Assembly: GCA_022825825.1 (NCBI GenBank)
Contig: JAJDWA010000062.1
Location: 62,001 to 126,000, forward strand
Length of the DNA stretch: 64,000 nucleotides
Direction of reading: 5' to 3'
DNA from: Candidatus Poribacteria bacterium
GTDB taxonomy: Bacteria > Poribacteria > WGA-4E > WGA-3G
Below, piece after piece: positions 49,633 to 58,578 of the stretch. Each line of letters opens with the position of its first letter. Positions within the stretch are counted from its first letter, which is position 1. Under the pieces are notes generated by a model, which worked only from the letters and a program-made list of their open reading frames with translations, searched no databases and was not told the origin of the DNA. The position numbers were made by a program, and so were the translations under genes.

Positions 49633-50934
49633 ATGAAACAACTTACATATCTATTTACAGTTTTTTTTATTATAGTATCTGGACAGGTGCAATTTACTGC
49701 TGCTGATGATTGGTCACAGTGGCGTGGAGATAACCGAGATGGCGTTTGGAAAGAAACCGGTATTATTGAAGAATTTGATGGACCACAAATTCCTATCTGC
49801 TGGAGCGTCCCTATCGGCAGCGGCTACAGCGGACCGACTGTCGCTGATGGACGTGTCTATGTCACCGATAGACTCACAAAACCGAAACAGGTGGAGCGAG
49901 TTCACTGCTTCGATTGGAAAACAGGGGACGAAATCTGGTCTTACACTTATGATTGTGTTTATAGGATTGAATACCCTGTAGGACCTCGCGCAAATGTCAC
50001 AGTCCATGATGGACTCGCATACACATTAGGTGCGATGGGACATTTACACTGTTTTGATGCTGTCACTGGTGAAATCAAATGGAAAAAAGACCTGAACACT
50101 GAATACAACATTAATATGCCGATCTGGGGGATCGCATGTGCGCCTATTGTGGAAGCTGATCACCTCATCGTCCAAATCGGCGGCAAGCCTGAGGCATGTG
50201 TCGTTGCGTTTGACCGAAAAACGGGTGAGGAGAAGTGGAAAGCATTGGAAGATAATGCCTCTTATTCTGCTCCGATTATCATAGAGCAAGCAGGGAAGCG
50301 GGTACTAATTTGTTGGACAGGACATAACGTTACTGCGCTGGATCCGCAAACAGGCGAATTACATTGGAAATATCCGATGCCGCCGACCCGATGGGAAATC
50401 GGAATTGCGACACCTATTTTTCACGAAAATCAGTTGTTTGTTACCAATTTCTATGAGGGTGCTGCGCTTCTGAAATTATCGCCTGATGAATTGAATTTTG
50501 AACTCGGTTGGCATCGCAAAGGCAAAGATGAGAGAAATACAGATGCACTCCAAACTACAATGTCAACCCCTATTCGTATCGGGGATTACATTTACGGTGT
50601 TGACAGTTATGGTGAACTCCGATGCCTTGAGGCAAAAACAGGAGATCGGATATGGGAAGACCTGACTGCCGTGCCGGTAGCACGTTGGAGTACCATTCAT
50701 TTTGTGCAAAATGCTGACAAAGTCTGGATGTTTAACGAACGCGGTGAACTTCTTATCACCGAACTTTCCCCTAAAGGTTTGAATATCATTAGTCGTGCTA
50801 AATTGATTGAACCCACTCGCGGGCAGTTGAATCGAAGAGGGGGTGTTACTTGGGCATTCCCCGCGTTTGCATATAAACATGTCTTTGCACGGAATGACAA
50901 TGAACTTGTTTGTGCAAGCTTGGAAAAGAAATAA
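49633..50934 (+). CDS. Secreted PQQ-like beta-propeller protein
   Basis: The start at ATG 49633 follows GAGGAG; a TTG at 49612 lies upstream of that SD. The 433-residue product has a signal peptide (MKQLTYLFTVFFIIVSG, cleavage near FTAADD) and opens with WSQWRGDNRDGVWKETGI, typical of PQQ-like/BamB-type propellers of Planctomycetes and related phyla. Blades carry FDWKTGDEIWSYTY, FDAVTGEIKWKKDL, FDRKTGEEKWKAL, LDPQTGELHWKYP and LEAKTGDRIWEDL, giving probably seven or eight. PQQ-dehydrogenase active-site residues were not found, so a binding role is more likely than catalysis. It ends 23 bp before the first M16 gene. Confidence 0.88.
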   Translation: MKQLTYLFTVFFIIVSGQVQFTAADDWSQWRGDNRDGVWKETGIIEEFDGPQIPICWSVPIGSGYSGPTVADGRVYVTDRLTKPKQVERVHCFDWKTGDEIWSYTYDCVYRIEYPVGPRANVTVHDGLAYTLGAMGHLHCFDAVTGEIKWKKDLNTEYNINMPIWGIACAPIVEADHLIVQIGGKPEACVVAFDRKTGEEKWKALEDNASYSAPIIIEQAGKRVLICWTGHNVTALDPQTGELHWKYPMPPTRWEIGIATPIFHENQLFVTNFYEGAALLKLSPDELNFELGWHRKGKDERNTDALQTTMSTPIRIGDYIYGVDSYGELRCLEAKTGDRIWEDLTAVPVARWSTIHFVQNADKVWMFNERGELLITELSPKGLNIISRAKLIEPTRGQLNRRGGVTWAFPAFAYKHVFARNDNELVCASLEKK

Positions 50935-50957
50935 ATTAGAATAAAAATGGAGGTAAA

Positions 50958-53900
50958 ATGGATTCAAAAGTTTCGGTTGGTACTGGAGGGGCATCATACC
51001 CGCCCGTTGATTTACAACAAGGACAACATCTTCACGGATTTGAAGTTAAAGCCATTACACCAATTGATGAATTGCGTGCAGTCGCAATAGAGCTCTTGCA
51101 TCCACACAGCGGCGCGCGGCTGTTGCATCTCTATTCAAATGACTCCAGAAACCTGTTTTCAATCAGTCCACTAACACCAGCATTTAATGATATAGGTGAT
51201 ACAGGATTAACTCATATCCTTGAACACTGTGTAATGGAGGGATCACGTAAGTATCCAGTAAAAGGTGGGGTCTCTGAGATAATGAAGATGAGTCTCGCGA
51301 CTTATGACAGTACAAATGCGATGAACTGGCCTGATCATGCCTTCTACTACACCTCAAACAATGTCAAAAAAGACCTATTTAATATTGCAGAAGTCCACTT
51401 TGATTCGGTTTTTCATCCGCTACTGACCGAGGAGACCTTTAAACGCGAAGGACACCATCTTGAACCTGTGGACCCGGATCAACCGACAGGAGATTTAAAA
51501 ATAAATGGGATCGTTTATAATGAAGTGAAGATTGGTTTGTTCACTCCAGAATACCTTTTAATTTTCACCGTAGTGGATAATCTTCTGCCTGATACCTGCT
51601 ATGTCAACAATGGTGGCGGAAATTATCTGGTTATGCCTGACTTAACCTACGAACAAGTGAAAACGTATCATCAAACCTACTATCATCCACACAACAGCTA
51701 CTTCTTCTTCTACGGTAATATCCCAACACAAGATTATCTCCTGTTTCTCGCCGACAAACTGGCGGCAATCCCAAAGATAGATACAAATGGGTTTCTACAC
51801 CCTCTCCGACCAGAAATCACACGTCAACCGAAGTGGAATTCTCCACGGACTGTAACGGAAACCTACCCAATTAGTGCAGATGAGCCCCTCACTGAAAAGA
51901 CGGACTTAATGCTGAGTTGGATTATTGGAGGGACAACGGATCCTGAAGAGGCTATCTTATGCGATATATTACGCAGGGTACTACTCAATAACGCAGGCTC
52001 ACCTCTCCGTAAGGCAATTATCAATTCAAAACTTGGTACTGATATACGATACAATATTTTTGATATTCTTGGTGGTAAGATAGGACCAAATAGAACATTT
52101 AGTGTCGGTTTAGTTGGAAGTGAAGCAGATCGCGTTGACGCTTTCACGGAATTGGTCATCAGAACACTCACGCAAATTGCAGACACAGAAATTGACAAAG
52201 AGCAGATAGAAGCCGCATTTCAACAAATCGCCTACAACTATCAGGAAGTCACACCGAGTTTCCCGTTTCAAATGGCGATCCGTGTTATAGACACATGGAT
52301 ATATGAAAAGGAACCGACTCTCTTTTTAAGGATGGGGACACACCTCTCTGCTGTCCGTCAGCAATGGGAGCAAAATCCGTGCATTTTCAATGAATTGATT
52401 CGCGAGCGGCTCCTTGACAACCCACATCGGTTGACGACCATCCTTACGCCTGACCCAGATATGCAGGCAAGGCTTGATGCGACAGAAAATAAACGGCTGA
52501 AAGCAATTCGCGCACAACTCACCGATGAACAGATGCGGCAGATTGCTGCCGATGCCGCTGAACTTGAACGTCTAAGCGGACAACCGAACTCACCAGAGGA
52601 TTTGGCAAAGTTGCCGCAACTGAGCATCTCTGACCTACCTGATAAACCTCTACAAATACCTACTACTGTTGAAATGGTCAAAGGATGTCCTCTACTTAGG
52701 AACAACGTTTTCTCAAACGGTGTGAACTATCTTAAACTCAATTTAGACTTGCAAGGATTACCGCAACATCTTTGGCAGTATCTCCCAAGTTATACCGATG
52801 CTGTAGGCAGACTCGGCGCGGGTCCGATGAATTACGAACAGGTTGCACAACGTAGAGCCGCTGCCACCGGCGGCATTGGATGCTCGCCAAACTTTACCAC
52901 ACATGCACTTGGTGCATCACACACAGTTTTTGGAATGCAGTTTAGTCTAAAAGCACTTGATGGAAAAATGGAGAACGCATTGGACATCCTTCATGATCTA
53001 ATTTTTGAGGTAAACCCGCGCGATAAAGAACGATTCCGCGAGATACTCAAACGTGCAATAACGTCTAAACAGGACTATTACTGGCCACATGCCGCCAACC
53101 ATCGTGCAGCCAGTGGGCTGTCACATCGCGGTTTTCTCAAAGATATTGTCTACGGACTACCACGCCTACGCACAAGCGAAATGTTATTCAATCGTTTTGA
53201 AGATGTTTATGAAGAACTGACATGTAATATTGAACAGATTCGAAAATTTCTATTAAACAAAAATCGCATATCCGCAAGTTTTACAGGAACTGAAGCAGCT
53301 TTTGAGATGTTTCGTGGTCGGTTTGCACAATGGATTAACGCCATGCGTGATGAACCAATCGTCCCAGCACCAATAGGTTTTAAACCTTTTAGGACGCCAC
53401 CACGTGATGGCTTAGCCGCTCCTATTCCAATTGCACATTGCACAAAGATAATTCCAGCTCCACACTATTCACATCCAGATTCGGTCCTTTTAACAATCGG
53501 GTCGCACATCATTAGCAATGATTACATGATACCTGAGATCAGACTAAAAGGAAATGCTTACGGTTTTGCTTTCTCATACAACCCGTTTGAATCCTTGATC
53601 TATCAAGGATCTGAGCGTGATCCGCACGTCGCTCGTACACTTGACGTTTTCGCACGGACAATTGACTATGTAAAACAGACAGAGTGGACACAGGTTGATA
53701 TTGACCGGGCGATTATTGCTAATTCATCAGGATACCTTCGAAGTATTCGTCCCAATCAGGCATCATCCAGAGCACTATTACATTATTTAGAAGGACAGAC
53801 AAATGATATAATTGAAGAAAAATATGCTCAATTACGACTTGCAACACCTAAGGAAGTCCAACGTGCACTCATTGAAGTTCTTGAGGAAAATCAGGATAAA

Positions 53901-53987
53901 GCCGCAATATGCGTCATCGCGAGTCGTGAGAAATTAGAGGCAGAAAATCAGAAAATGGGTCATCCCCTTGTAATTGAGGACATATAA
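50958..53987 (+). CDS. M16C metallopeptidase (PreP/Cym1-like), divergent copy
   Basis: Presequence-protease-like enzymes degrade free peptides in a closed chamber. This 1009-residue copy keeps the inverted zinc motif H86-I-L-E-H90, a later glutamate in VYNEVK, and the C-terminal R/Y pair in IRLKGNAYG. But the substrate-pocket segments that are canonical in the neighbour are altered: PVKGGVSEIMKMSLATYDST for PVKEPFFEMIKMSMATFINA, an added two residues before WPDHAFYY, and VKIGLFTPEYLLIF for MKGVFSDPESRLYR. It has no signal peptide. It is a tandem duplicate of the gene at 54047. GGAGG precedes the ATG. Activity is likely but with changed specificity. Confidence 0.88.
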   Translation: MDSKVSVGTGGASYPPVDLQQGQHLHGFEVKAITPIDELRAVAIELLHPHSGARLLHLYSNDSRNLFSISPLTPAFNDIGDTGLTHILEHCVMEGSRKYPVKGGVSEIMKMSLATYDSTNAMNWPDHAFYYTSNNVKKDLFNIAEVHFDSVFHPLLTEETFKREGHHLEPVDPDQPTGDLKINGIVYNEVKIGLFTPEYLLIFTVVDNLLPDTCYVNNGGGNYLVMPDLTYEQVKTYHQTYYHPHNSYFFFYGNIPTQDYLLFLADKLAAIPKIDTNGFLHPLRPEITRQPKWNSPRTVTETYPISADEPLTEKTDLMLSWIIGGTTDPEEAILCDILRRVLLNNAGSPLRKAIINSKLGTDIRYNIFDILGGKIGPNRTFSVGLVGSEADRVDAFTELVIRTLTQIADTEIDKEQIEAAFQQIAYNYQEVTPSFPFQMAIRVIDTWIYEKEPTLFLRMGTHLSAVRQQWEQNPCIFNELIRERLLDNPHRLTTILTPDPDMQARLDATENKRLKAIRAQLTDEQMRQIAADAAELERLSGQPNSPEDLAKLPQLSISDLPDKPLQIPTTVEMVKGCPLLRNNVFSNGVNYLKLNLDLQGLPQHLWQYLPSYTDAVGRLGAGPMNYEQVAQRRAAATGGIGCSPNFTTHALGASHTVFGMQFSLKALDGKMENALDILHDLIFEVNPRDKERFREILKRAITSKQDYYWPHAANHRAASGLSHRGFLKDIVYGLPRLRTSEMLFNRFEDVYEELTCNIEQIRKFLLNKNRISASFTGTEAAFEMFRGRFAQWINAMRDEPIVPAPIGFKPFRTPPRDGLAAPIPIAHCTKIIPAPHYSHPDSVLLTIGSHIISNDYMIPEIRLKGNAYGFAFSYNPFESLIYQGSERDPHVARTLDVFARTIDYVKQTEWTQVDIDRAIIANSSGYLRSIRPNQASSRALLHYLEGQTNDIIEEKYAQLRLATPKEVQRALIEVLEENQDKAAICVIASREKLEAENQKMGHPLVIEDI

Positions 53988-54046
53988 CGTAAACTTGTAG
54001 ACCATATTTTTACTAAAATGTAAAATCTAATAAAATTGGAGGCATA

Positions 54047-57000
54047 ATGGATTCAAAAATCGCAGCTGGTAATGGCGGGGCCCAGCACCCGCCCATTGAC
54101 CTTCACCTCGGACAACAACTACACGGATTTGAAGTCAAAGCCATTACACCCATTGATGAATTGCGGGCAGTTACAATTGAATTGACGCATAACCATAGTG
54201 GGGCGCGTTTACTTCATCTCTACACAGACGATACAGAAAATCTTTTCTCAATCAATTTTCCTACACCACCGACAGATGATACAGGTGTCCCCCATATTCT
54301 TGAACATGCTGTCTTGGCAGGCTCACAAAAATTTCCGGTGAAAGAGCCATTTTTTGAAATGATTAAGATGAGCATGGCTACTTTTATCAACGCCATGACA
54401 AGCTCAGACCACACCTATTATCCGGTCGCGAGCAATGTCAAAAAAGACCTCTTTAATCTTGCAGAAGTCTATTTTGACGCTGTCTTTCACCCGCTACTGA
54501 CAGAGGAAACTTTCAAGCGCGAAGGACATCATCTCGCCCCTGCAAATCCCGAAGACCCGACAGGTGATCTGAAGATTACCGGCATCGTTTACAACGAGAT
54601 GAAAGGTGTCTTTTCTGACCCCGAATCGCGGTTATATCGTTCCATGACGAGCCGACTTCTCCCCGACACACTCTATGCCAAAGAATCGGGTGGAGACCCA
54701 GACGCTATTCCTGATTTGACATATCAGCAGTTAAAAGGGTTTCACGAGACATATTACCATCCGAGTAACGGATACTTTTTCCTCTATGGAGATATTCTAA
54801 CAAGCGACTATCTTGCATTTCTTGCAGATAAACTGGAAAAAATACCAAAAAATGAGACCGTTACCTCCATGCAACCGCTTAATTCGGAAGTCACGCACCA
54901 ACCGAGATGGAAATCGCCGCAGACTGTGACCGATACTTATCCCGTTGCGCCAGATGAATCTCTCACAGAAAAGACATATCTGATGCTCAGCTGGCTTATC
55001 GGTGATGCAACTGATCCCGAAGATGTCGCTATGTGTCACATTCTAAGTTTAATTCTTCTCGGTAATGAAGCGGCTCCACTGAAAAAAGCGATTATCGACT
55101 CTAAATTGGGGACTGACCTCATTTATTCCGGTGCAAGTTCTATTGGTCCGAACAGTACTTTTTATGTTGGAATCAAAGGGAGCGAAGCAGATCGCGTTGA
55201 AGCATTTACTAATTTGGTAACCAATACCCTCACTGAGCTTGCTGAAAACGAGTTTGAAAGCGAATTGGTCCAAGCTGCTTTCCAGCAGTCAACGTATCAC
55301 TATCAAGAAGTAGCGCCGATGTTCCCGCTCCACATGCTTTTTCGTGTTATAGGTGCATGGATATACGATAGGGGGACGGATACTTTCTTGAAGATGCGAG
55401 AGAGTCTCACTACTATTCGTCAACGTTGGCAGGAAAATCCAAGTATTTTCAACGAGATAATTCGTGAACGACTTATTGAAAATCCACACCGATTGACGAG
55501 TGTGCTTTCTCCTGATCCAGACATGCAGGCGAAACTTGATGCTGAATTGGAACAACGGACGAAGGATATCCGTGCACAACTTTCCGATGAACAAGCAAAA
55601 CAGATTGCTGCTGATGCTGCTGAGCTTGAACGGATGAACGGGCAACCGAATCCGCCTGAAGCGTTGGCTAAGCTGCCACAACTAAAAGTGAGTGATCTCC
55701 CCGACAAACCGAAACATATTCCTACCACTATAGAGAAAGTTTGTGGGCAAGACCTTCTCCACAATGATGTTTTTGCGAACGGGGTTAACTATTTTGTCCT
55801 GGATTTTGATATACGGGGATTACCGCAACACCTCTGGACTTATGTGCCGAGATATATTGACGCTATTCATAAACTCGGTGCAGCAGAAATGGATTTTGCT
55901 GAAATGGCACTGCGAAAATCGTCGGTTACTGGCGGAATCCGATGCGGTGTCGGATTCCGCACACATGCCCTCGATCCGAACCGTTCACTGCAAAACGCAT
56001 ACTTTCATCTCAAAACACTTGATGATAAAATGGACGTAGCACTTGATGTGCTGCATGATCTCGTTTTTTCTGTAAACCCACGTGATACTGAACGTCTTCA
56101 CGATGTCATGGTACAAGCTGTTGCTGAATACCAAACAGAGATGGTTCAGGACGGCTCAAGTACCGCAATTCATCACGCGTCACGAGGACTTTCGCCACAA
56201 GCGCACCTCGCTGAAATTGTCCACGGTCTTCCACAACTTAGACACAGTGAAAGCCTGCTTAACAGTTTTGACGAACTAAACGCTGACCTTATGGGTCATA
56301 TAGAAGAGATTCGTGATTTCTTATTGAATCGTGGACGTGTGACAGCTGGGTTCGCTGGTTCCGACTCCGCTTACAAGACAACACGGACAAAACTCGATGG
56401 TTGGCTAAGTGAGATGGGAGATGAACCACTCGTTCCCGAACCGATTACTTATGAACCGTTTGGGACGCCGCCACGTGAGGGTTTGGCAGGGCCGATTCAG
56501 ATTGCGCACTGCGCGCATGTGATGCCAGCGCCACATTATTCGCATCCAGATTCAACCTTGCTTACTATCGGTACGCATCTTGTTCGGATGGATTACATAT
56601 TGAGTGAAATCCGATTTAAAGGTAATGCTTACGGTGCAAGGCTTTCTTATAATTCTTTTGATGCGGCACTGTACCAATCCTCGTTTAGGGACCCACATGT
56701 GGCACGTACGATTAATGTCTTTGAACAAACGGTAGACTACATCAAGCAGGTAGAGTGGACGCAAACGGATATTGACCGTGCTATTATCGCAACGGCAAAA
56801 GATGCGGAAAAACCGATCCGGCCAAGTCAAGCAGTAAGTAACGCGCAATGGTACCACATCAGCGGACAGACGCGCGAGATGCGGGAGGAACGTTATGCAC
56901 GACTTCGTAGTGCAACACCGGACGAGGTCCAACGTGCGTTGCTCCAACTTTTTGAGGAAAATCTGGATAAGGCAGCGGTTTGTGTCGTTTCAAGTCGTGA

Positions 57001-57064
57001 AAAACTTGAGGAAGCAAACAGTGAATTAGATCAGCCGCTTGATATTGAGGATATATTGACATAA
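54047..57064 (+). CDS. M16C metallopeptidase (PreP/Cym1-like), canonical copy
   Basis: The 1005-residue protein has the zinc motif H83-I-L-E-H87, pocket segment FINAMTSSDHTYYPVAS, third ligand in VYNEMKGVFSDPESRL, the central M16C-associated domain (about 480-560, with DEQAKQIAADAAELERMNGQ) and the C-terminal R/Y pair in IRFKGNAYGARLSY followed by FRDPHVARTINVF. These match the presequence protease group throughout. No signal peptide is visible, so it should act on peptides in the cytoplasm. It starts 59 bp after the divergent copy, from which it differs throughout but with the same domain order. GGAGG precedes the ATG. Confidence 0.94.
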   Translation: MDSKIAAGNGGAQHPPIDLHLGQQLHGFEVKAITPIDELRAVTIELTHNHSGARLLHLYTDDTENLFSINFPTPPTDDTGVPHILEHAVLAGSQKFPVKEPFFEMIKMSMATFINAMTSSDHTYYPVASNVKKDLFNLAEVYFDAVFHPLLTEETFKREGHHLAPANPEDPTGDLKITGIVYNEMKGVFSDPESRLYRSMTSRLLPDTLYAKESGGDPDAIPDLTYQQLKGFHETYYHPSNGYFFLYGDILTSDYLAFLADKLEKIPKNETVTSMQPLNSEVTHQPRWKSPQTVTDTYPVAPDESLTEKTYLMLSWLIGDATDPEDVAMCHILSLILLGNEAAPLKKAIIDSKLGTDLIYSGASSIGPNSTFYVGIKGSEADRVEAFTNLVTNTLTELAENEFESELVQAAFQQSTYHYQEVAPMFPLHMLFRVIGAWIYDRGTDTFLKMRESLTTIRQRWQENPSIFNEIIRERLIENPHRLTSVLSPDPDMQAKLDAELEQRTKDIRAQLSDEQAKQIAADAAELERMNGQPNPPEALAKLPQLKVSDLPDKPKHIPTTIEKVCGQDLLHNDVFANGVNYFVLDFDIRGLPQHLWTYVPRYIDAIHKLGAAEMDFAEMALRKSSVTGGIRCGVGFRTHALDPNRSLQNAYFHLKTLDDKMDVALDVLHDLVFSVNPRDTERLHDVMVQAVAEYQTEMVQDGSSTAIHHASRGLSPQAHLAEIVHGLPQLRHSESLLNSFDELNADLMGHIEEIRDFLLNRGRVTAGFAGSDSAYKTTRTKLDGWLSEMGDEPLVPEPITYEPFGTPPREGLAGPIQIAHCAHVMPAPHYSHPDSTLLTIGTHLVRMDYILSEIRFKGNAYGARLSYNSFDAALYQSSFRDPHVARTINVFEQTVDYIKQVEWTQTDIDRAIIATAKDAEKPIRPSQAVSNAQWYHISGQTREMREERYARLRSATPDEVQRALLQLFEENLDKAAVCVVSSREKLEEANSELDQPLDIEDILT

Positions 57065-57066
57065 TA

Positions 57067-57101
57067 GTTGAGTCGTTAGGTTTCGCTACGCTCTACTCAA
57101 C
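57067..57101. repeat. Small stem-loop, fragment of a dispersed repeat
   Basis: GTTGAGT (57067-57073) pairs with ACTCAAC (57095-57101); the loop contains TTTCGCTACGCTCTAC, which recurs with small changes in both MITE-like copies and near 42775. It lies just after the second M16 gene and might also work as a processing or termination signal. Confidence 0.45.
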
Positions 57102-57141
57102 GGATGAATTACTATAACAAACATGAAAGGAAATTAAGATA

Positions 57142-58533
57142 ATGAAAAAATTTGCCTTCTTGACGATATGTCTCTGTGCTCTTGCGATGTTCGCAGCATG
57201 TAGTTCAAAAACCGCTGATGAACAGGTAACCGAGACTGAAGAAGCACCCAATTTTGAAAAAAATTGGCATCACTGGCGTGGTCCACATGCAACTGGGATG
57301 GCGATAAACGCTAACCCGCCCACTACATGGAGTGAATCAGAAAATATCCGTTGGAAAGTGCCAATCCCCGGTTTAGGTCATGCAACGCCAATTATTTGGG
57401 AAGATATGATCCTTATTCAGACTGCCATTCAGGGTGAGATGCTAAAGACCGAGAACACAGAAGCGGATAATCCACCCGAAGAGGCGCAGGAGGGAAGCAG
57501 ACGAAATAGAAGAAGAAATAGGAATAGAAACCTACCTAAACATAAGTTTGAACTTCTTGTGTTAAACCGAAGTGATGGAAGCGTTAGATGGCAGAGAACG
57601 CTACGAGAAATCGCTCCTCACGAGGGTATGCACGATCATTCAAGTTTCGCATCCAACTCACCAACAACCGATGGAGAACACATTTACGCTTATTTCGGTT
57701 CTCGTGGCCTCTACTGTTTAGATTTCAAAGGGAATCTGATATGGGAAAAAGATATTGGACAGATGCGTAAAGCGGGTACTTTCGGTGAAGGAAGCTGCCC
57801 TATTATCCATGGCGATGCTATTGTTGTTTTGCAAGACCATCAAGGTCAATCCTTTATCATTGCATTGGATAAACGCACAGGGGATGAATTGTGGCGTATG
57901 GACAGGGATGAACCCACAACATGGACATCGCCAATTGTTGTTGATTATAACGGTATCTCACAGGTAATTGTGCCAGCAACAAACCGTACGCGTAGTTATG
58001 ATTTAGCAAATGGTGATTTGGTTTGGGAATGTGGTGGCATGACGCGGAATGTTATACCATCTCCGATGCATAAGGATGGACATATCTATGTAATTAGTGG
58101 TCATGGTGGAAGTTCGTTACAATCGATTAACCTTCAACTTGCATCGGGTGATATTACCGGTACTGAGGCAGTCGATTGGCATTATGACCAAGACACACCT
58201 TATGTCCCATCACCCCTATTGAGTGATAATACTATCTATTTCCTAAAAAGAAATGGTAATGTACTCACTGCTATTGATAGAAATAGTGGAGAGGTGTTAT
58301 TCGGCCCTGAAAGGGTTAACGGTGTATCCAATGTGTATGCATCTATTGTTGGTGCAGCGGGTCGGGTATATATAGCGAGTCGGAACGGAAACGTTGTGGT
58401 GCTAAAAGACGGCTCTACGCTTGAAGTCCTTGCCGTGAATCAACTTGATGATAATTTCAACGCTTCTCCTGCGATTGTCGGTTCAGAATTATATCTGCGT
58501 GGAACAAAACATCTATATTGTATTGCAGAATAA
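57142..58533 (+). CDS. PQQ-like beta-propeller lipoprotein
   Basis: The signal peptide MKKFAFLTICLCALAMFAAC ends in a lipobox (FAAC), so the protein should be a lipoprotein. The mature part, about 440 residues, is a BamB/PQQ-type propeller: NWHHWRGPHATGMAINANPP at the start, IRWKVPIPGLGHATPIIWED, VLNRSDGSVRWQRTL, FDFKGNLIWEKDIG-type blades and LDKRTGDELWRMDRDEPTTW. An Arg/Asn-rich stretch (GSRRNRRRNRNRNLPKHKF, about residues 118-136) interrupts the second blade. It is the first of two tandem paralogs, 45 bp apart, both opening with identical SD and first residues. The role is unknown. Confidence 0.9.
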   Translation: MKKFAFLTICLCALAMFAACSSKTADEQVTETEEAPNFEKNWHHWRGPHATGMAINANPPTTWSESENIRWKVPIPGLGHATPIIWEDMILIQTAIQGEMLKTENTEADNPPEEAQEGSRRNRRRNRNRNLPKHKFELLVLNRSDGSVRWQRTLREIAPHEGMHDHSSFASNSPTTDGEHIYAYFGSRGLYCLDFKGNLIWEKDIGQMRKAGTFGEGSCPIIHGDAIVVLQDHQGQSFIIALDKRTGDELWRMDRDEPTTWTSPIVVDYNGISQVIVPATNRTRSYDLANGDLVWECGGMTRNVIPSPMHKDGHIYVISGHGGSSLQSINLQLASGDITGTEAVDWHYDQDTPYVPSPLLSDNTIYFLKRNGNVLTAIDRNSGEVLFGPERVNGVSNVYASIVGAAGRVYIASRNGNVVVLKDGSTLEVLAVNQLDDNFNASPAIVGSELYLRGTKHLYCIAE

Positions 58534-58578
58534 TCGTATATAATACTTTTTCAAATAAGATGAAAGGAAATTAAGATA

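Noticed and set aside
49633..50934. PQQ-dependent alcohol dehydrogenase
   Set aside because: The protein is too short and lacks the cysteine pair and catalytic aspartate context of quinoprotein dehydrogenases; a BamB/PQQ-like propeller fits better.
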